DNA of 64,000 nt, taken from contig CAPAOV010000001.1 in NCBI GenBank assembly GCA_948579355.1, positions 62,001 to 126,000 on the forward strand. Direction: 5' to 3'. Below are positions 7,365 through 14,977 of the stretch, one piece after another; within the stretch, counting starts at the first letter, position 1; each line of letters starts with the position of its first letter. This DNA comes from an uncultured Eubacterium sp. (GTDB lineage Bacteria > Bacillota > Clostridia > Lachnospirales > Lachnospiraceae). A program made the translations under genes and the position numbers. The notes beneath the pieces were generated by a model that was given only the letters and a program-made list of their open reading frames with translations, was not told the origin of the DNA and did no database searches.

Positions 7365-7787
7365 ATGAGCGATAGTAAAAACAGAAAAGGTTTCTGGTTT
7401 CTTTTGATCGTGAATATAAGCCTTGGCTTTTTTGGGAATCAGGTTTCTTTCTGGCTCTCCGTTCTTTTGATTGGATTGAACTACAGATACGCATTAAACC
7501 GAACGAAAATGCTGTTTTTGGACATAATATTGTTAGTGTCTGTCCAGACAGGGATGTGGCTGCGGTATTTGAATGTACTCTCGAGTGCAGAGAACATTGA
7601 TATCGACATGTCATTGATGCAGTTGTTTAATATATTAGCACTATGGGCGGATATAGTGCTTATTTTTGCTGTGTTTACATGGTCGTTTATCATGGATAAA
7701 AAAAGAAAGGCGGCTTGGATTACAGGGAGTCTGGTTTGTGTCAATATACTTATTTTTTGTATTCTTTTAAGAATCGTCACACAATAA
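7365..7787 (+). CDS. Small integral membrane protein, unknown function
   Basis: From ATG 7365 the product has 140 residues and about four hydrophobic segments: roughly 9-40 (possibly two helices), 48-66, 84-105 and 115-138, with short basic loops such as MDKKRKAA. No family is recognised. AGGAGGG at 7352-7358 decides this start over the upstream in-frame codon at 7338. It follows the island remnants by about 60 bases, and its base composition returns toward that of the backbone, so it may mark the island's right edge. No transport or enzyme motif is visible. Confidence 0.65.
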   Translation: MSDSKNRKGFWFLLIVNISLGFFGNQVSFWLSVLLIGLNYRYALNRTKMLFLDIILLVSVQTGMWLRYLNVLSSAENIDIDMSLMQLFNILALWADIVLIFAVFTWSFIMDKKRKAAWITGSLVCVNILIFCILLRIVTQ

Positions 7788-7897
7788 TTGCACATGCAAA
7801 GAAAAGAGAACAACAGCACCCATACCGCTACGGGTTTTATGAGGATTTTCAATGAGGATTCTATGAAACAGTTTCCGCTGGATATATTGCAGACTTG

Positions 7898-7906
7898 TGG
7901 TATAAT
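7898..7906 (+). promoter_or_regulatory. Extended -10 promoter of the NYN-LOTUS gene
   Basis: TGG-TATAAT forms an extended -10 about 50 bases ahead of the start. No good -35 is seen. Confidence 0.45.
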
Positions 7907-7958
7907 AAAATGGTGTTAAGCCTGACGGCTTTTTGTTTATAAATGGAGGTTTATGAGA

Positions 7959-8882
7959 ATGGGTGACAAACGTTTTGCTTTACTAATTGACTCAGACAAT
8001 ATATCAGCGAAGTATATTGACTGTATTTTAGATGAGATGACACGTCATGGCGTGGCGACTTACCGCCGGATTTATGGGGATTTTACGGACCACCATATGA
8101 ATAAGTGGAAGAGTGAGCTGGCGGAGCGCTCTATTACGCCGATACAGCAGTTTCGGAATACGACGGGGAAAAATGCAACTGATTCGGCGCTGATTATTGA
8201 TGCCATGGATATTCTCTATACTGCGAATGTAGAGGGATTTTGTATTGTATCTTCGGATGGGGATTTTACGCGGCTGGCGAGCCGGCTGCGCGAATCAGGT
8301 ATGGAAGTTATCGGAATGGGGGAAAGTAAGACGCCAAAATCGTTTCGTGGCGCCTGCTCTGTCTTTACTAATATTGAACTTCTTATTGAGGGAGACGGAG
8401 AGAGGGGAGAAGAAAAGAAAGAAAAGAAAAATGTAGTCTCCAAGAAAAAATTATCAGACGCCATATTAGAAATTATTACTACCAATGAAAATAATGGAAA
8501 GGAAACAGGTTTGGGAGAGATTGGAAGCGCATTGGTAAAAAAATATTCGGATTTTGACGTACGCAATTACGGTTACAGTTCGCTTTCCCGCTTTATAGAG
8601 GATTTGGACAATTTTGAACTGCGGCGTAATCATACAAGCGTCAATGTCATTCTCAAAAGCGACGCCAAAGAGATTGAGGAACTGATGATAAAAACGGTGG
8701 AAAAAGCGGGCGTTACCGGCATTGATATCGGCCAACTGGCACAGAAAGTACATGACCATTATCCGAATTTTAAAGTAAAGAAACTTGGTTATGCCACATT
8801 CCAAAAGCTAGTGCAAAGTATTCGGGAGCTTCAGGTAGAAGATGTGGGGAAAAATCAGAAGAATGTATATATGCGTCGTTAG
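7959..8882 (+). CDS. NYN (LabA/DUF88) PIN-like nuclease with two OST-HTH/LOTUS domains
   Basis: The first 145 residues form a NYN/PIN-like fold seen in LabA and DUF88 proteins. LLIDSDN, TDSALIIDAMD and VSSDGDFTRL supply the conserved acidic metal-binding positions. A charged linker (EERGEEKKEKK type) follows. Two OST-HTH/LOTUS modules come next, about 165-225 and 240-305, each ending in a GYSSL or GYATF motif. LOTUS domains bind RNA, including G-rich or structured RNA in studied cases, so a role in RNA cleavage or turnover is likely. ATG 7959 is chosen because GGAGG lies 9 bases ahead; ATG 7953 would leave 3 bases. It has its own promoter and stands alone. The substrate is unknown. Confidence 0.8.
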   Translation: MGDKRFALLIDSDNISAKYIDCILDEMTRHGVATYRRIYGDFTDHHMNKWKSELAERSITPIQQFRNTTGKNATDSALIIDAMDILYTANVEGFCIVSSDGDFTRLASRLRESGMEVIGMGESKTPKSFRGACSVFTNIELLIEGDGERGEEKKEKKNVVSKKKLSDAILEIITTNENNGKETGLGEIGSALVKKYSDFDVRNYGYSSLSRFIEDLDNFELRRNHTSVNVILKSDAKEIEELMIKTVEKAGVTGIDIGQLAQKVHDHYPNFKVKKLGYATFQKLVQSIRELQVEDVGKNQKNVYMRR

Positions 8883-8916
8883 GCTAAGATGCGGAAAATG
8901 GAAAAAAATGTTGCAT

Positions 8917-8945
8917 TTGCGCGAACTTCTTTTATGTGATAATAT
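8917..8945 (+). promoter_or_regulatory. Promoter of the iorAB operon
   Basis: TTGCGC (8917-8922), a 17-base spacer and TAATAT (8940-8945), about 55 bases before the iorA start. Confidence 0.5.
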
Positions 8946-9002
8946 GATGTGGGGCGCAGGATGCCGCCCCGAATGGATACAAAATAGAAATGAGGGAAAG
9001 AG

Positions 9003-10742
9003 ATGTCAGAAACAAAGATTATGCTTGGAAATGAAGCCATCGCCCGGGGAGCGTACGAAGCCGGCGTAAAGGTTTCTGCTGCTTATCCGGGTACGCCAAG
9101 TACGGAGATAAGTGAAAATATTGTAACTTATGATGAGATTTACTGCGAGTGGTCGCCAAATGAAAAAGTGGCAACAGAGGTAGCAATCGGGGCGTCTATG
9201 AGCGGTGTCCGCGCTATGGCTTCGATGAAGCATGTCGGCCTGAATGTAGCAAGCGACCCATTATATACGGTGTCTTACATAGGAGCGCATGGCGGACTGA
9301 TGATTGTCGTGGCAGACGACCCCGGCCTGTACAGCTCGCAAAATGAGCAGGATACCCGTTGTGTTGCACGGGCAGCTCTTGTGCCTGTGTTAGAGCCATC
9401 CGACAGTCAGGAGGCAAAGGATTTTGTGAAAGAAGCGTACCGTATCAGCGAAGAGTACGATACGCCTGTCATTTTACGCACAACGACGAGACTGGCGCAT
9501 TCTCAGGGGCCGGTAACGTTGGAAGAGCGCATTGTACCGGAGGATAAGCCGTATGAGAGAAATGCGGGCAAAAATGTTATGATGCCTGCCAATGCGATTA
9601 AGCGTCATCTTCATGTTGAAGAGCGCATGAATCGTCTGATGGAGGACGGCTGTGACTTTGCCATAAACCGGGCAGAATATAACGATACCTCTATCGGTTT
9701 TATCACAAGCGGGATTCCGTATCAGTATGTCAAGGAAGTATTTCCGAATGCTTCTGTACTGAAGCTTGGTATGGTACATCCGTTACCAAAAAAGCTTATA
9801 GAAGAATTTGCATCTAAAGTAGATACTTTATATATTTTTGAAGAACTGGAACCGGTTATTGAAGAACAGGTAAAAGCTTGGGGAATTTCATGTATTGGCA
9901 AAGAACTCTTTACCCGACAGGGTGAGTATAGCGCCAATCTTCTGCGCGAGAAGATACTTTCGGAGAAAGTAGAAACCGACGCCTATGAGGGATTGCCGGC
10001 CCGCCCGCCGATTTTGTGTCCGGGCTGCCCGCACAGGTCAACTTTCTCAGTGTTAAATAAATTAAAAATTCATGCTGCAGGGGATATCGGCTGTTATACA
10101 CTCGGAGCTGTGCCGCCGCTGAATGTCATAGATACAACAGTATGCATGGGCGCCAGTATTTCAACTTTACATGGAATGGAAAAAGCGCATGGCAGCGAAT
10201 ATATTAAGAACTGGGTTGCCGTGATTGGGGACTCCACGTTTATGCACACCGGAATTAATTCATTGATGAATATGGTATATAATCAGGGTACGGGAACGGT
10301 AATCATTATGGATAATTCCACGACTGGAATGACCGGACATCAAGACCATGCTGCCACCGGAAAAACGCTGATGGGACAAGAAGTTCCGGCGATGAGCATT
10401 TATCACATATGTAAGTCCATTGGTGTCAAGAATGTCGTAGAAGTGGATGTTTTTGATATTGAAACGTTAGAGAAGACAATAAAGGAAGAGGTTGCCAAAG
10501 ATGAAGTGTCCGTTATCATCGCATGCGCGCCATGCGCTCTGTTGAAAGGGGTGTCATTCCCGAACAAGTGCGTGCCAGACAGCGACAAATGTAAGAAGTG
10601 CGGGATGTGTTTAAAACCGGGTTGTCCGGCTCTTACAAAAAATGAGGATGGAACGATTTCCATTGATGAGACAATGTGTAATGGCTGCGGTCTTTGCAAA
10701 CAGTTATGTAAATTTGATGCCATTGATTGTGTGGCGCGTTAG
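9003..10742 (+). CDS. iorA: Indolepyruvate:ferredoxin oxidoreductase, alpha subunit
   Basis: IorA oxidatively decarboxylates aryl pyruvates made by transamination of Trp, Phe and Tyr, giving aryl-acetyl-CoA, CO2 and reduced ferredoxin. The 579-residue product has the order expected for the family: a pyrimidine-binding domain at the N-terminus (AAYPGTPSTEISE), a middle transketolase-like domain, a TPP-binding domain (CPGCPHRSTF, then GDIGCYTLG and GDSTFMHTGI with the MDNSTTGMTG motif), and a C-terminal ferredoxin-like segment. That segment carries two cysteine clusters, CKKCGMCLKPGC and CNGCGLCKQLC. Start ATG 9003 follows GAGGGAAAG. iorB follows 28 bases later. Confidence 0.95.
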   Translation: MSETKIMLGNEAIARGAYEAGVKVSAAYPGTPSTEISENIVTYDEIYCEWSPNEKVATEVAIGASMSGVRAMASMKHVGLNVASDPLYTVSYIGAHGGLMIVVADDPGLYSSQNEQDTRCVARAALVPVLEPSDSQEAKDFVKEAYRISEEYDTPVILRTTTRLAHSQGPVTLEERIVPEDKPYERNAGKNVMMPANAIKRHLHVEERMNRLMEDGCDFAINRAEYNDTSIGFITSGIPYQYVKEVFPNASVLKLGMVHPLPKKLIEEFASKVDTLYIFEELEPVIEEQVKAWGISCIGKELFTRQGEYSANLLREKILSEKVETDAYEGLPARPPILCPGCPHRSTFSVLNKLKIHAAGDIGCYTLGAVPPLNVIDTTVCMGASISTLHGMEKAHGSEYIKNWVAVIGDSTFMHTGINSLMNMVYNQGTGTVIIMDNSTTGMTGHQDHAATGKTLMGQEVPAMSIYHICKSIGVKNVVEVDVFDIETLEKTIKEEVAKDEVSVIIACAPCALLKGVSFPNKCVPDSDKCKKCGMCLKPGCPALTKNEDGTISIDETMCNGCGLCKQLCKFDAIDCVAR

Positions 10743-10770
10743 TAAGGTGCAAAAAGCGAGGTAGAAATAT

Positions 10771-11340
10771 ATGGAAACGAAAAATATAATGATTGTTGGT
10801 GTCGGTGGACAGGGAACGCTGCTGACAAGCCGGGTGCTTGGCGGAATCATTCAGGCTGCCGGATATGATGTAAAGTTAAGCGAAGTTCATGGGATGGCAC
10901 AGCGCGGGGGCAGCGTGGTAACGTTTGTCCGCTATGGCGATAAAGTATATGAGCCAATCGTCGAAGAAGGGCAGGCAGACGTTCTTATTGCCTTTGAAAA
11001 ATTAGAAGCTATGCGTTACGCCCATTTTCTCAAAGAAGACGGCGTAATGATTGTCAATGACCAACGTATGGACCCGATGACGGTAGTGACGGGAATGGCG
11101 GAATATCCGGAAAATATACTCGATACATTAAAAGAAAAGTATCGTGTCGTATCCATTGATGCGATGGCAGAGGCAAAAAAACTGGGAAATGCCAGAGTTT
11201 TTAATACAATTATTCTCGGTGTGGCGGCCAAAAGCATGGACTTTGACAAAGAGCAGTGGCTGGAAGTAATCGCGGCTACCGTACCGCCGAAGACGGTGGA
11301 ACTGAATCAAAAAGGATTTCTTACCGGATTTGAAAAGTAA
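10771..11340 (+). CDS. iorB: Indolepyruvate:ferredoxin oxidoreductase, beta subunit
   Basis: IorB is the gamma-type subunit that pairs with IorA in the soluble 2-oxoacid:ferredoxin oxidoreductase. The 189-residue product has the normal length. It begins with the nucleotide/CoA-fold strand IMIVGVGGQGTLLTSRVLG, followed by SEVHGMAQRGGSVVTFVRYG, both typical of this family. It lies 28 bases after iorA. The amidohydrolase gene follows 15 bases later, so the three are probably one operon. Its electrons go to ferredoxin, which the [FeFe]-hydrogenase encoded at 32.8 kb could use; that link is inference. Confidence 0.95.
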   Translation: METKNIMIVGVGGQGTLLTSRVLGGIIQAAGYDVKLSEVHGMAQRGGSVVTFVRYGDKVYEPIVEEGQADVLIAFEKLEAMRYAHFLKEDGVMIVNDQRMDPMTVVTGMAEYPENILDTLKEKYRVVSIDAMAEAKKLGNARVFNTIILGVAAKSMDFDKEQWLEVIAATVPPKTVELNQKGFLTGFEK

Positions 11341-11355
11341 GGGGGCGGACATTTG

Positions 11356-12177
11356 ATGATTATTGATGTTCATACCCATATTTATCCGGATAAAATTGCG
11401 GCGAAAGCAGTGGCGAAGTTAGAGGCATGCTCCGGGATTCCGGCAAAGACGAACGGTGCGCGGGATGGATTGACTGCTTCAATGAAAGAGTCGGGAGTGG
11501 ACTATTCGCTGCTGCTTCCGGTAGCAACTTCGGCAAAACAGGTCGATACCATTAACGAAGAGGCGGCCCGCACGAATGCCACGGCAAAGGAGACAGGACT
11601 TTTGTCATTTGGCGGCATTCATCCAGAGACGGACAATTACAAAGAAGTGTTGCGCCGCGTGAAAGAATCAGGGTTAAAGGGAGTGAAACTTCATCCCGAT
11701 TATCAGGAAACATTTTTCCATGATATCCGCTATAAGCGGATTGTTGCAGAGGCCACAGAATTGGGATTGTTTTTAATGGTGCATGCGGGAGAGGATATCG
11801 GACTTCCCAACCCGATTCACTGCCGGCCGGAGCATGTAATTGAAGTTGTTGAGGAGACGCAGTCGGATAAAATAATTCTGGCGCACATGGGCGGATGGCG
11901 TCTGTGGGATGAGGTCCGCGAACAGTTGTCAGGACTGCCGGTATATTTTGACACAGCGTTTTCGGAAGATTTTATACAGGGCGTTCAGGGCATGCTGACG
12001 CCGGAGAGATTTGTCAGTCTCGTGCGCGCGCTGGGCGTCGAGCGGATACTTTTCGGAACGGACAGTCCGTGGAGCGGCCAGAAAGAAGCGATTGAGTGGC
12101 TGGAGAATACAGATTTGACGGAACAGGAAAAAGAGCAAATCTTTCACGGGAATTTTGAAAACATTATCGGTTTGTAA
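11356..12177 (+). CDS. Amidohydrolase-family metal-dependent hydrolase (COG2159 type)
   Basis: The product (273 residues) is a TIM-barrel amidohydrolase of the Amidohydro_2 class. Metal ligands are visible: DVHTHIYP at residues 3-10, KLHPDYQ, the histidines of MVHAGED and LAHMGG, and the final Asp in FGTDSPW. Members hydrolyse or decarboxylate small ring or acyl substrates; this one's substrate cannot be told. The start is ATG 11356 after GGGGGCGG; a TTG one codon earlier is in frame. It directly follows iorAB, which suggests a role in the same aromatic amino acid or aryl-acyl pathway, but the link is only positional. Confidence 0.8.
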   Translation: MIIDVHTHIYPDKIAAKAVAKLEACSGIPAKTNGARDGLTASMKESGVDYSLLLPVATSAKQVDTINEEAARTNATAKETGLLSFGGIHPETDNYKEVLRRVKESGLKGVKLHPDYQETFFHDIRYKRIVAEATELGLFLMVHAGEDIGLPNPIHCRPEHVIEVVEETQSDKIILAHMGGWRLWDEVREQLSGLPVYFDTAFSEDFIQGVQGMLTPERFVSLVRALGVERILFGTDSPWSGQKEAIEWLENTDLTEQEKEQIFHGNFENIIGL

Positions 12178-12217
12178 AGCGTTCTGTGCAGAGCAAAAAA
12201 TACCAAGTGTTTTTTGG

Positions 12218-12247
12218 AGCGGCGTGTATTGCAACCACCGCTTTTTT
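12218..12247 (+). terminator. Possible terminator after the iorAB operon
   Basis: AGCGG (12218-12222) pairs with CCGCT (12238-12242) and runs into six T. The stem is short, and it lies just upstream of the next gene's ribosome site. Confidence 0.35.
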
Positions 12248-12260
12248 AGGAGGAGAAGAA

Positions 12261-12812
12261 ATGATTGTTTTAATTACAGGAGCATCCCATACGGGAAAGA
12301 CGGCTCTCGCACAAAAATTATTGGAACAATATAAATATCCCTATTTGTCTATCGACCATTTAAAGATGGGTCTAATTCGCAGTGGAAACACATCGCTTAC
12401 ACCTGTGAGTGAAGAGGAGGCGTTGACAGAATATCTGTGGCCGATTGTCTGCGAGATGATAAAGACGGCGATTGAGAACGAGCAAAATCTTATCGTTGAG
12501 GGGTGCTATATTCCATACGACTGGACGAACTATTTTGATGGGGAATATTCGCGTCATATCCGCTTTTATTGTCTCGTGATGAGTGAAAAGTACATTAAGC
12601 TTCATTTTGCAGATATCAAAAAATTTGCAGGAGTAATCGAGGACAGAGGGGAGGATGAGGACTGTACATTCGAATCCGTACTCGAAGATAATGCAAAACG
12701 GTTGCAAAGATGTCGGGAATACAAGGCGAACTATATTTTGATTGATGAGGAATATGCGGATACGGATATTGTCTGCCGTGAAATCGGGCAGAGTGAAAAA
12801 GGCGGTCTTTAA
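12261..12812 (+). CDS. P-loop nucleotide kinase-like protein
   Basis: This 183-residue protein opens with a Walker A loop, LITGASHTGKTALA, and has a strand/acidic motif LIVEGCYIP in the middle, the overall plan of adenylate/shikimate kinase-like and chloramphenicol-phosphotransferase-like P-loop proteins. The substrate is unknown. ATG 12261 is chosen because AGGAGGAG ends 5 bases before it; the longer upstream frame is not supported. Its stop codon overlaps the stop of the convergent permease gene by four bases (12809-12812), leaving no room for a terminator between them. Confidence 0.75.
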   Translation: MIVLITGASHTGKTALAQKLLEQYKYPYLSIDHLKMGLIRSGNTSLTPVSEEEALTEYLWPIVCEMIKTAIENEQNLIVEGCYIPYDWTNYFDGEYSRHIRFYCLVMSEKYIKLHFADIKKFAGVIEDRGEDEDCTFESVLEDNAKRLQRCREYKANYILIDEEYADTDIVCREIGQSEKGGL

Positions 12813-14170
12813 ACTGTCAGAAAAGCGTATTTACCGATGAACAGTATAGCGAGTATATACATGAAAACGTTTATCTTTTTGGCGTAGCCGCAGCAGACGT
12901 TAATGACGACATAGGAGATAACACCCAGAGCAATCCCTTCGGAAATGCTATACGTGAGCGGCATGGCAATCATCGCAAGATAGGCGGGTACAGCTTCGGT
13001 TATGTTATCAAAATTGATGTTAATAAGCGAAGAAATCATCAGGAAGCCCACGAAAATGAGAGCCGGCGCTGTGGCAAAGTTTGGGATGGCCGTGAAGATG
13101 GGAGAAAAAAGGATAGCCAACAGAAACAGCAGACCTGTAGTTACAGAGGCAAGGCCTGTTTTAGCTCCGGCAGCGACACCGGCAGTAGATTCGACGAATG
13201 TTGTAGTCGTTGAAGTACCAAGAATGGCTCCGGCAGATGTGGCAATGGAATCAGCCAGTAAGGCTGGTTTGATACGTGGCAGCATGCCCTTTTCGTCAAG
13301 CATATCTGATTTTGTTGCCACACCGATTAGCGTGCCGAGCGTATCAAAGACATCTACGAACAGAAAGGCAAAGACGACGACAATGAAGTCAATGATTCTT
13401 ACCGACTGAAAGTCAGTTGTAAAGCATTTGCCGAACGTACTGCCTAAAGCAGATAGGCTGGTCATGTGAAAGTCCGGATACAGAGAGGGAAAACCTGCTC
13501 CGTCCGGTCGGTACAAGCCTGCTGCTTCACATAACATGCCAAGAATCCAAGTGGCAAAGATGCCGGTCAGAATGGCTCCTTTGATATGTTTACTATAAAG
13601 AATAATTGTGAAAAACAGACCAATCAGACAGAGCAGGGCGCTTATGCCGATGGTGTGAAAATCCTTTGCAAATTTAACATAGGTGATAAGCGTTGTCTCG
13701 TCACTGACGACTAAATGGGCTCCCTGCAGACCAATAAAGGCGATGAACAGGCCGATACCGGCGCTCACGCCTTTTTTTAGTTCCATGGGAATTGCGTTGA
13801 ATATCGCCTCACGGACATTTGTCAGGGAGAGGAGGAGAAAGATAATACCCTCCACAAAAACTGCCAGCAGAGCAATTTGCCACGAATAGCCCATGGAGCC
13901 GCAGACGGTGTATGCCATATAGGCGTTCAATCCCATGCCGGGGGCCAGAGCAAACGGGTAGTTGGCGAGCAGCGCCATAACGGTACATCCGATAAAGGCG
14001 GACAGAGCGGTTGCCAGAAGTACGGCCTCCGAATCCATGCCGGCAGCGCTTAGGATAGCGGGATTGATGGCGAGAATGTAGGCCATGGCCATAAAAGTAG
14101 TCAGGCCGCCGAAAACCTCTGTCCTCAAAGATGTATTATTTGCGCTTAAACTAAATATTTTTTCTAACAT
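12809..14170 (-). CDS. NCS2-family purine permease (guanine/hypoxanthine, AzgA/PbuG type)
   Basis: The product of about 453 residues is a polytopic membrane protein of the nucleobase:cation symporter-2 group, AzgA/PbuG branch. Hydrophobic helices run throughout. Family stretches include TEVFGGLTTFMAMAYILAINP near the start, GMGLNAYMAY, and the SSTTTTFVESTAGVAAGAKTGL-like segment between helices 8 and 10. It should bring adenine, guanine or hypoxanthine into the cell. ATG 14170 is used because GGAAGGAATGG precedes it on the minus strand; the longer frame adds a non-homologous tail. It lies downstream of apt in the same direction, so uptake and phosphoribosylation form one purine salvage unit. 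Confidence 0.88.
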   Translation of the reverse strand: MLEKIFSLSANNTSLRTEVFGGLTTFMAMAYILAINPAILSAAGMDSEAVLLATALSAFIGCTVMALLANYPFALAPGMGLNAYMAYTVCGSMGYSWQIALLAVFVEGIIFLLLSLTNVREAIFNAIPMELKKGVSAGIGLFIAFIGLQGAHLVVSDETTLITYVKFAKDFHTIGISALLCLIGLFFTIILYSKHIKGAILTGIFATWILGMLCEAAGLYRPDGAGFPSLYPDFHMTSLSALGSTFGKCFTTDFQSVRIIDFIVVVFAFLFVDVFDTLGTLIGVATKSDMLDEKGMLPRIKPALLADSIATSAGAILGTSTTTTFVESTAGVAAGAKTGLASVTTGLLFLLAILFSPIFTAIPNFATAPALIFVGFLMISSLININFDNITEAVPAYLAMIAMPLTYSISEGIALGVISYVVINVCCGYAKKINVFMYILAILFIGKYAFLTV

Positions 14171-14253
14171 AAGACCATTCCTTCCGGATAATGTAATGGA
14201 ACAACGTTCCTTTTTGAAGTATGGCCATATTGTCCGTTTTTTAAGCAATATTA

Positions 14254-14778
14254 TTACTTGTCGTCATAGCTCAGAAGTGAGGTCACGGGATACTGTTTCA
14301 GACGCTCTCTGCCTTTTAGTCCGGCTAATTCCAAAAGAAATACAATGTTCACTACTTCTCCGCCGAGTTCTTCTACCAGTTTAGCGCAGGCTGCCATTGT
14401 ACCGCCGGTAGCAATCAGGTCGTCGATTAAAACGACACGCTGTCCGGGCCGGATAGAATCCCGATGAAGTTCGATTTCCGCGCTTCCATATTCCAATTCA
14501 TAGCTGGTGCAAATGGTTTCATACGGAAGTTTGCCTTTCTTACGGCACGGAACAAATCCTTTATTTAGCGCATACGCAATCGGAACGCCGAAGATAAACC
14601 CGCGGGATTCCGTGCCGACGACAATATCAAAGTCAATGTCGTCCAATACTTCAATCATTCTGTCAATGGCAAGTTTTAACCCGTCTGCATCTTGAAGAAG
14701 CGTGGTAATATCACGAAAGAGGATTCCCTCTTCGGGAAAATCCGGTATTGTCCTTATATAATCTTCTAATGATTTCAT
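14254..14778 (-). CDS. apt: Adenine phosphoribosyltransferase
   Basis: Apt converts adenine and PRPP to AMP. The 174-residue product has the usual length and the usual start, MKSLEDYIRTIPDFPEEGILFRD. The PRPP-binding loop is VVLIDDLIATGGTM, and the ESRGF motif lies near residue 60. GAAAGGAG precedes ATG 14778 on the minus strand. It is the first gene of a two-gene unit with the purine permease and has a clear promoter divergent from the GH18 gene. No purine riboswitch is seen in the short leader. Confidence 0.95.
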   Translation of the reverse strand: MKSLEDYIRTIPDFPEEGILFRDITTLLQDADGLKLAIDRMIEVLDDIDFDIVVGTESRGFIFGVPIAYALNKGFVPCRKKGKLPYETICTSYELEYGSAEIELHRDSIRPGQRVVLIDDLIATGGTMAACAKLVEELGGEVVNIVFLLELAGLKGRERLKQYPVTSLLSYDDK

Positions 14779-14815
14779 TCGTTTCTCCTTTCGAAGTGTA
14801 GTTTTATTTGATTCC

Positions 14816-14844
14816 ATCATAACATACTCAGGGGAATCGGGCAA
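14816..14844 (-). promoter_or_regulatory. Promoter of apt and the purine permease
   Basis: On the minus strand TTGCCC (14839-14844), 17 bases, and TATGAT (14816-14821), ending about 37 bases upstream of the apt start. Confidence 0.55.
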
Positions 14845-14859
14845 ACAAAACAGTTTCAC

Positions 14860-14888
14860 TTGAAACAGAATATGTTCTATACTATAAT
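14860..14888 (+). promoter_or_regulatory. Promoter of the GH18 wall-enzyme gene
   Basis: TTGAAA (14860-14865), 17 bases, and a perfect TATAAT (14883-14888). It is divergent from the apt promoter. Confidence 0.7.
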
Positions 14889-14977
14889 AACAATAACAGG
14901 TTCATGCTATTGGCCTGATGCACGGGATATTAATACAAAAATACAGTCAAGCGGTAGATGCAAGGAGGGGACAAACG

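Noticed and set aside
14779..14859. Purine riboswitch ahead of apt
   Set aside because: The leader between promoter and start is only about 35 bases and holds none of the conserved aptamer loops.
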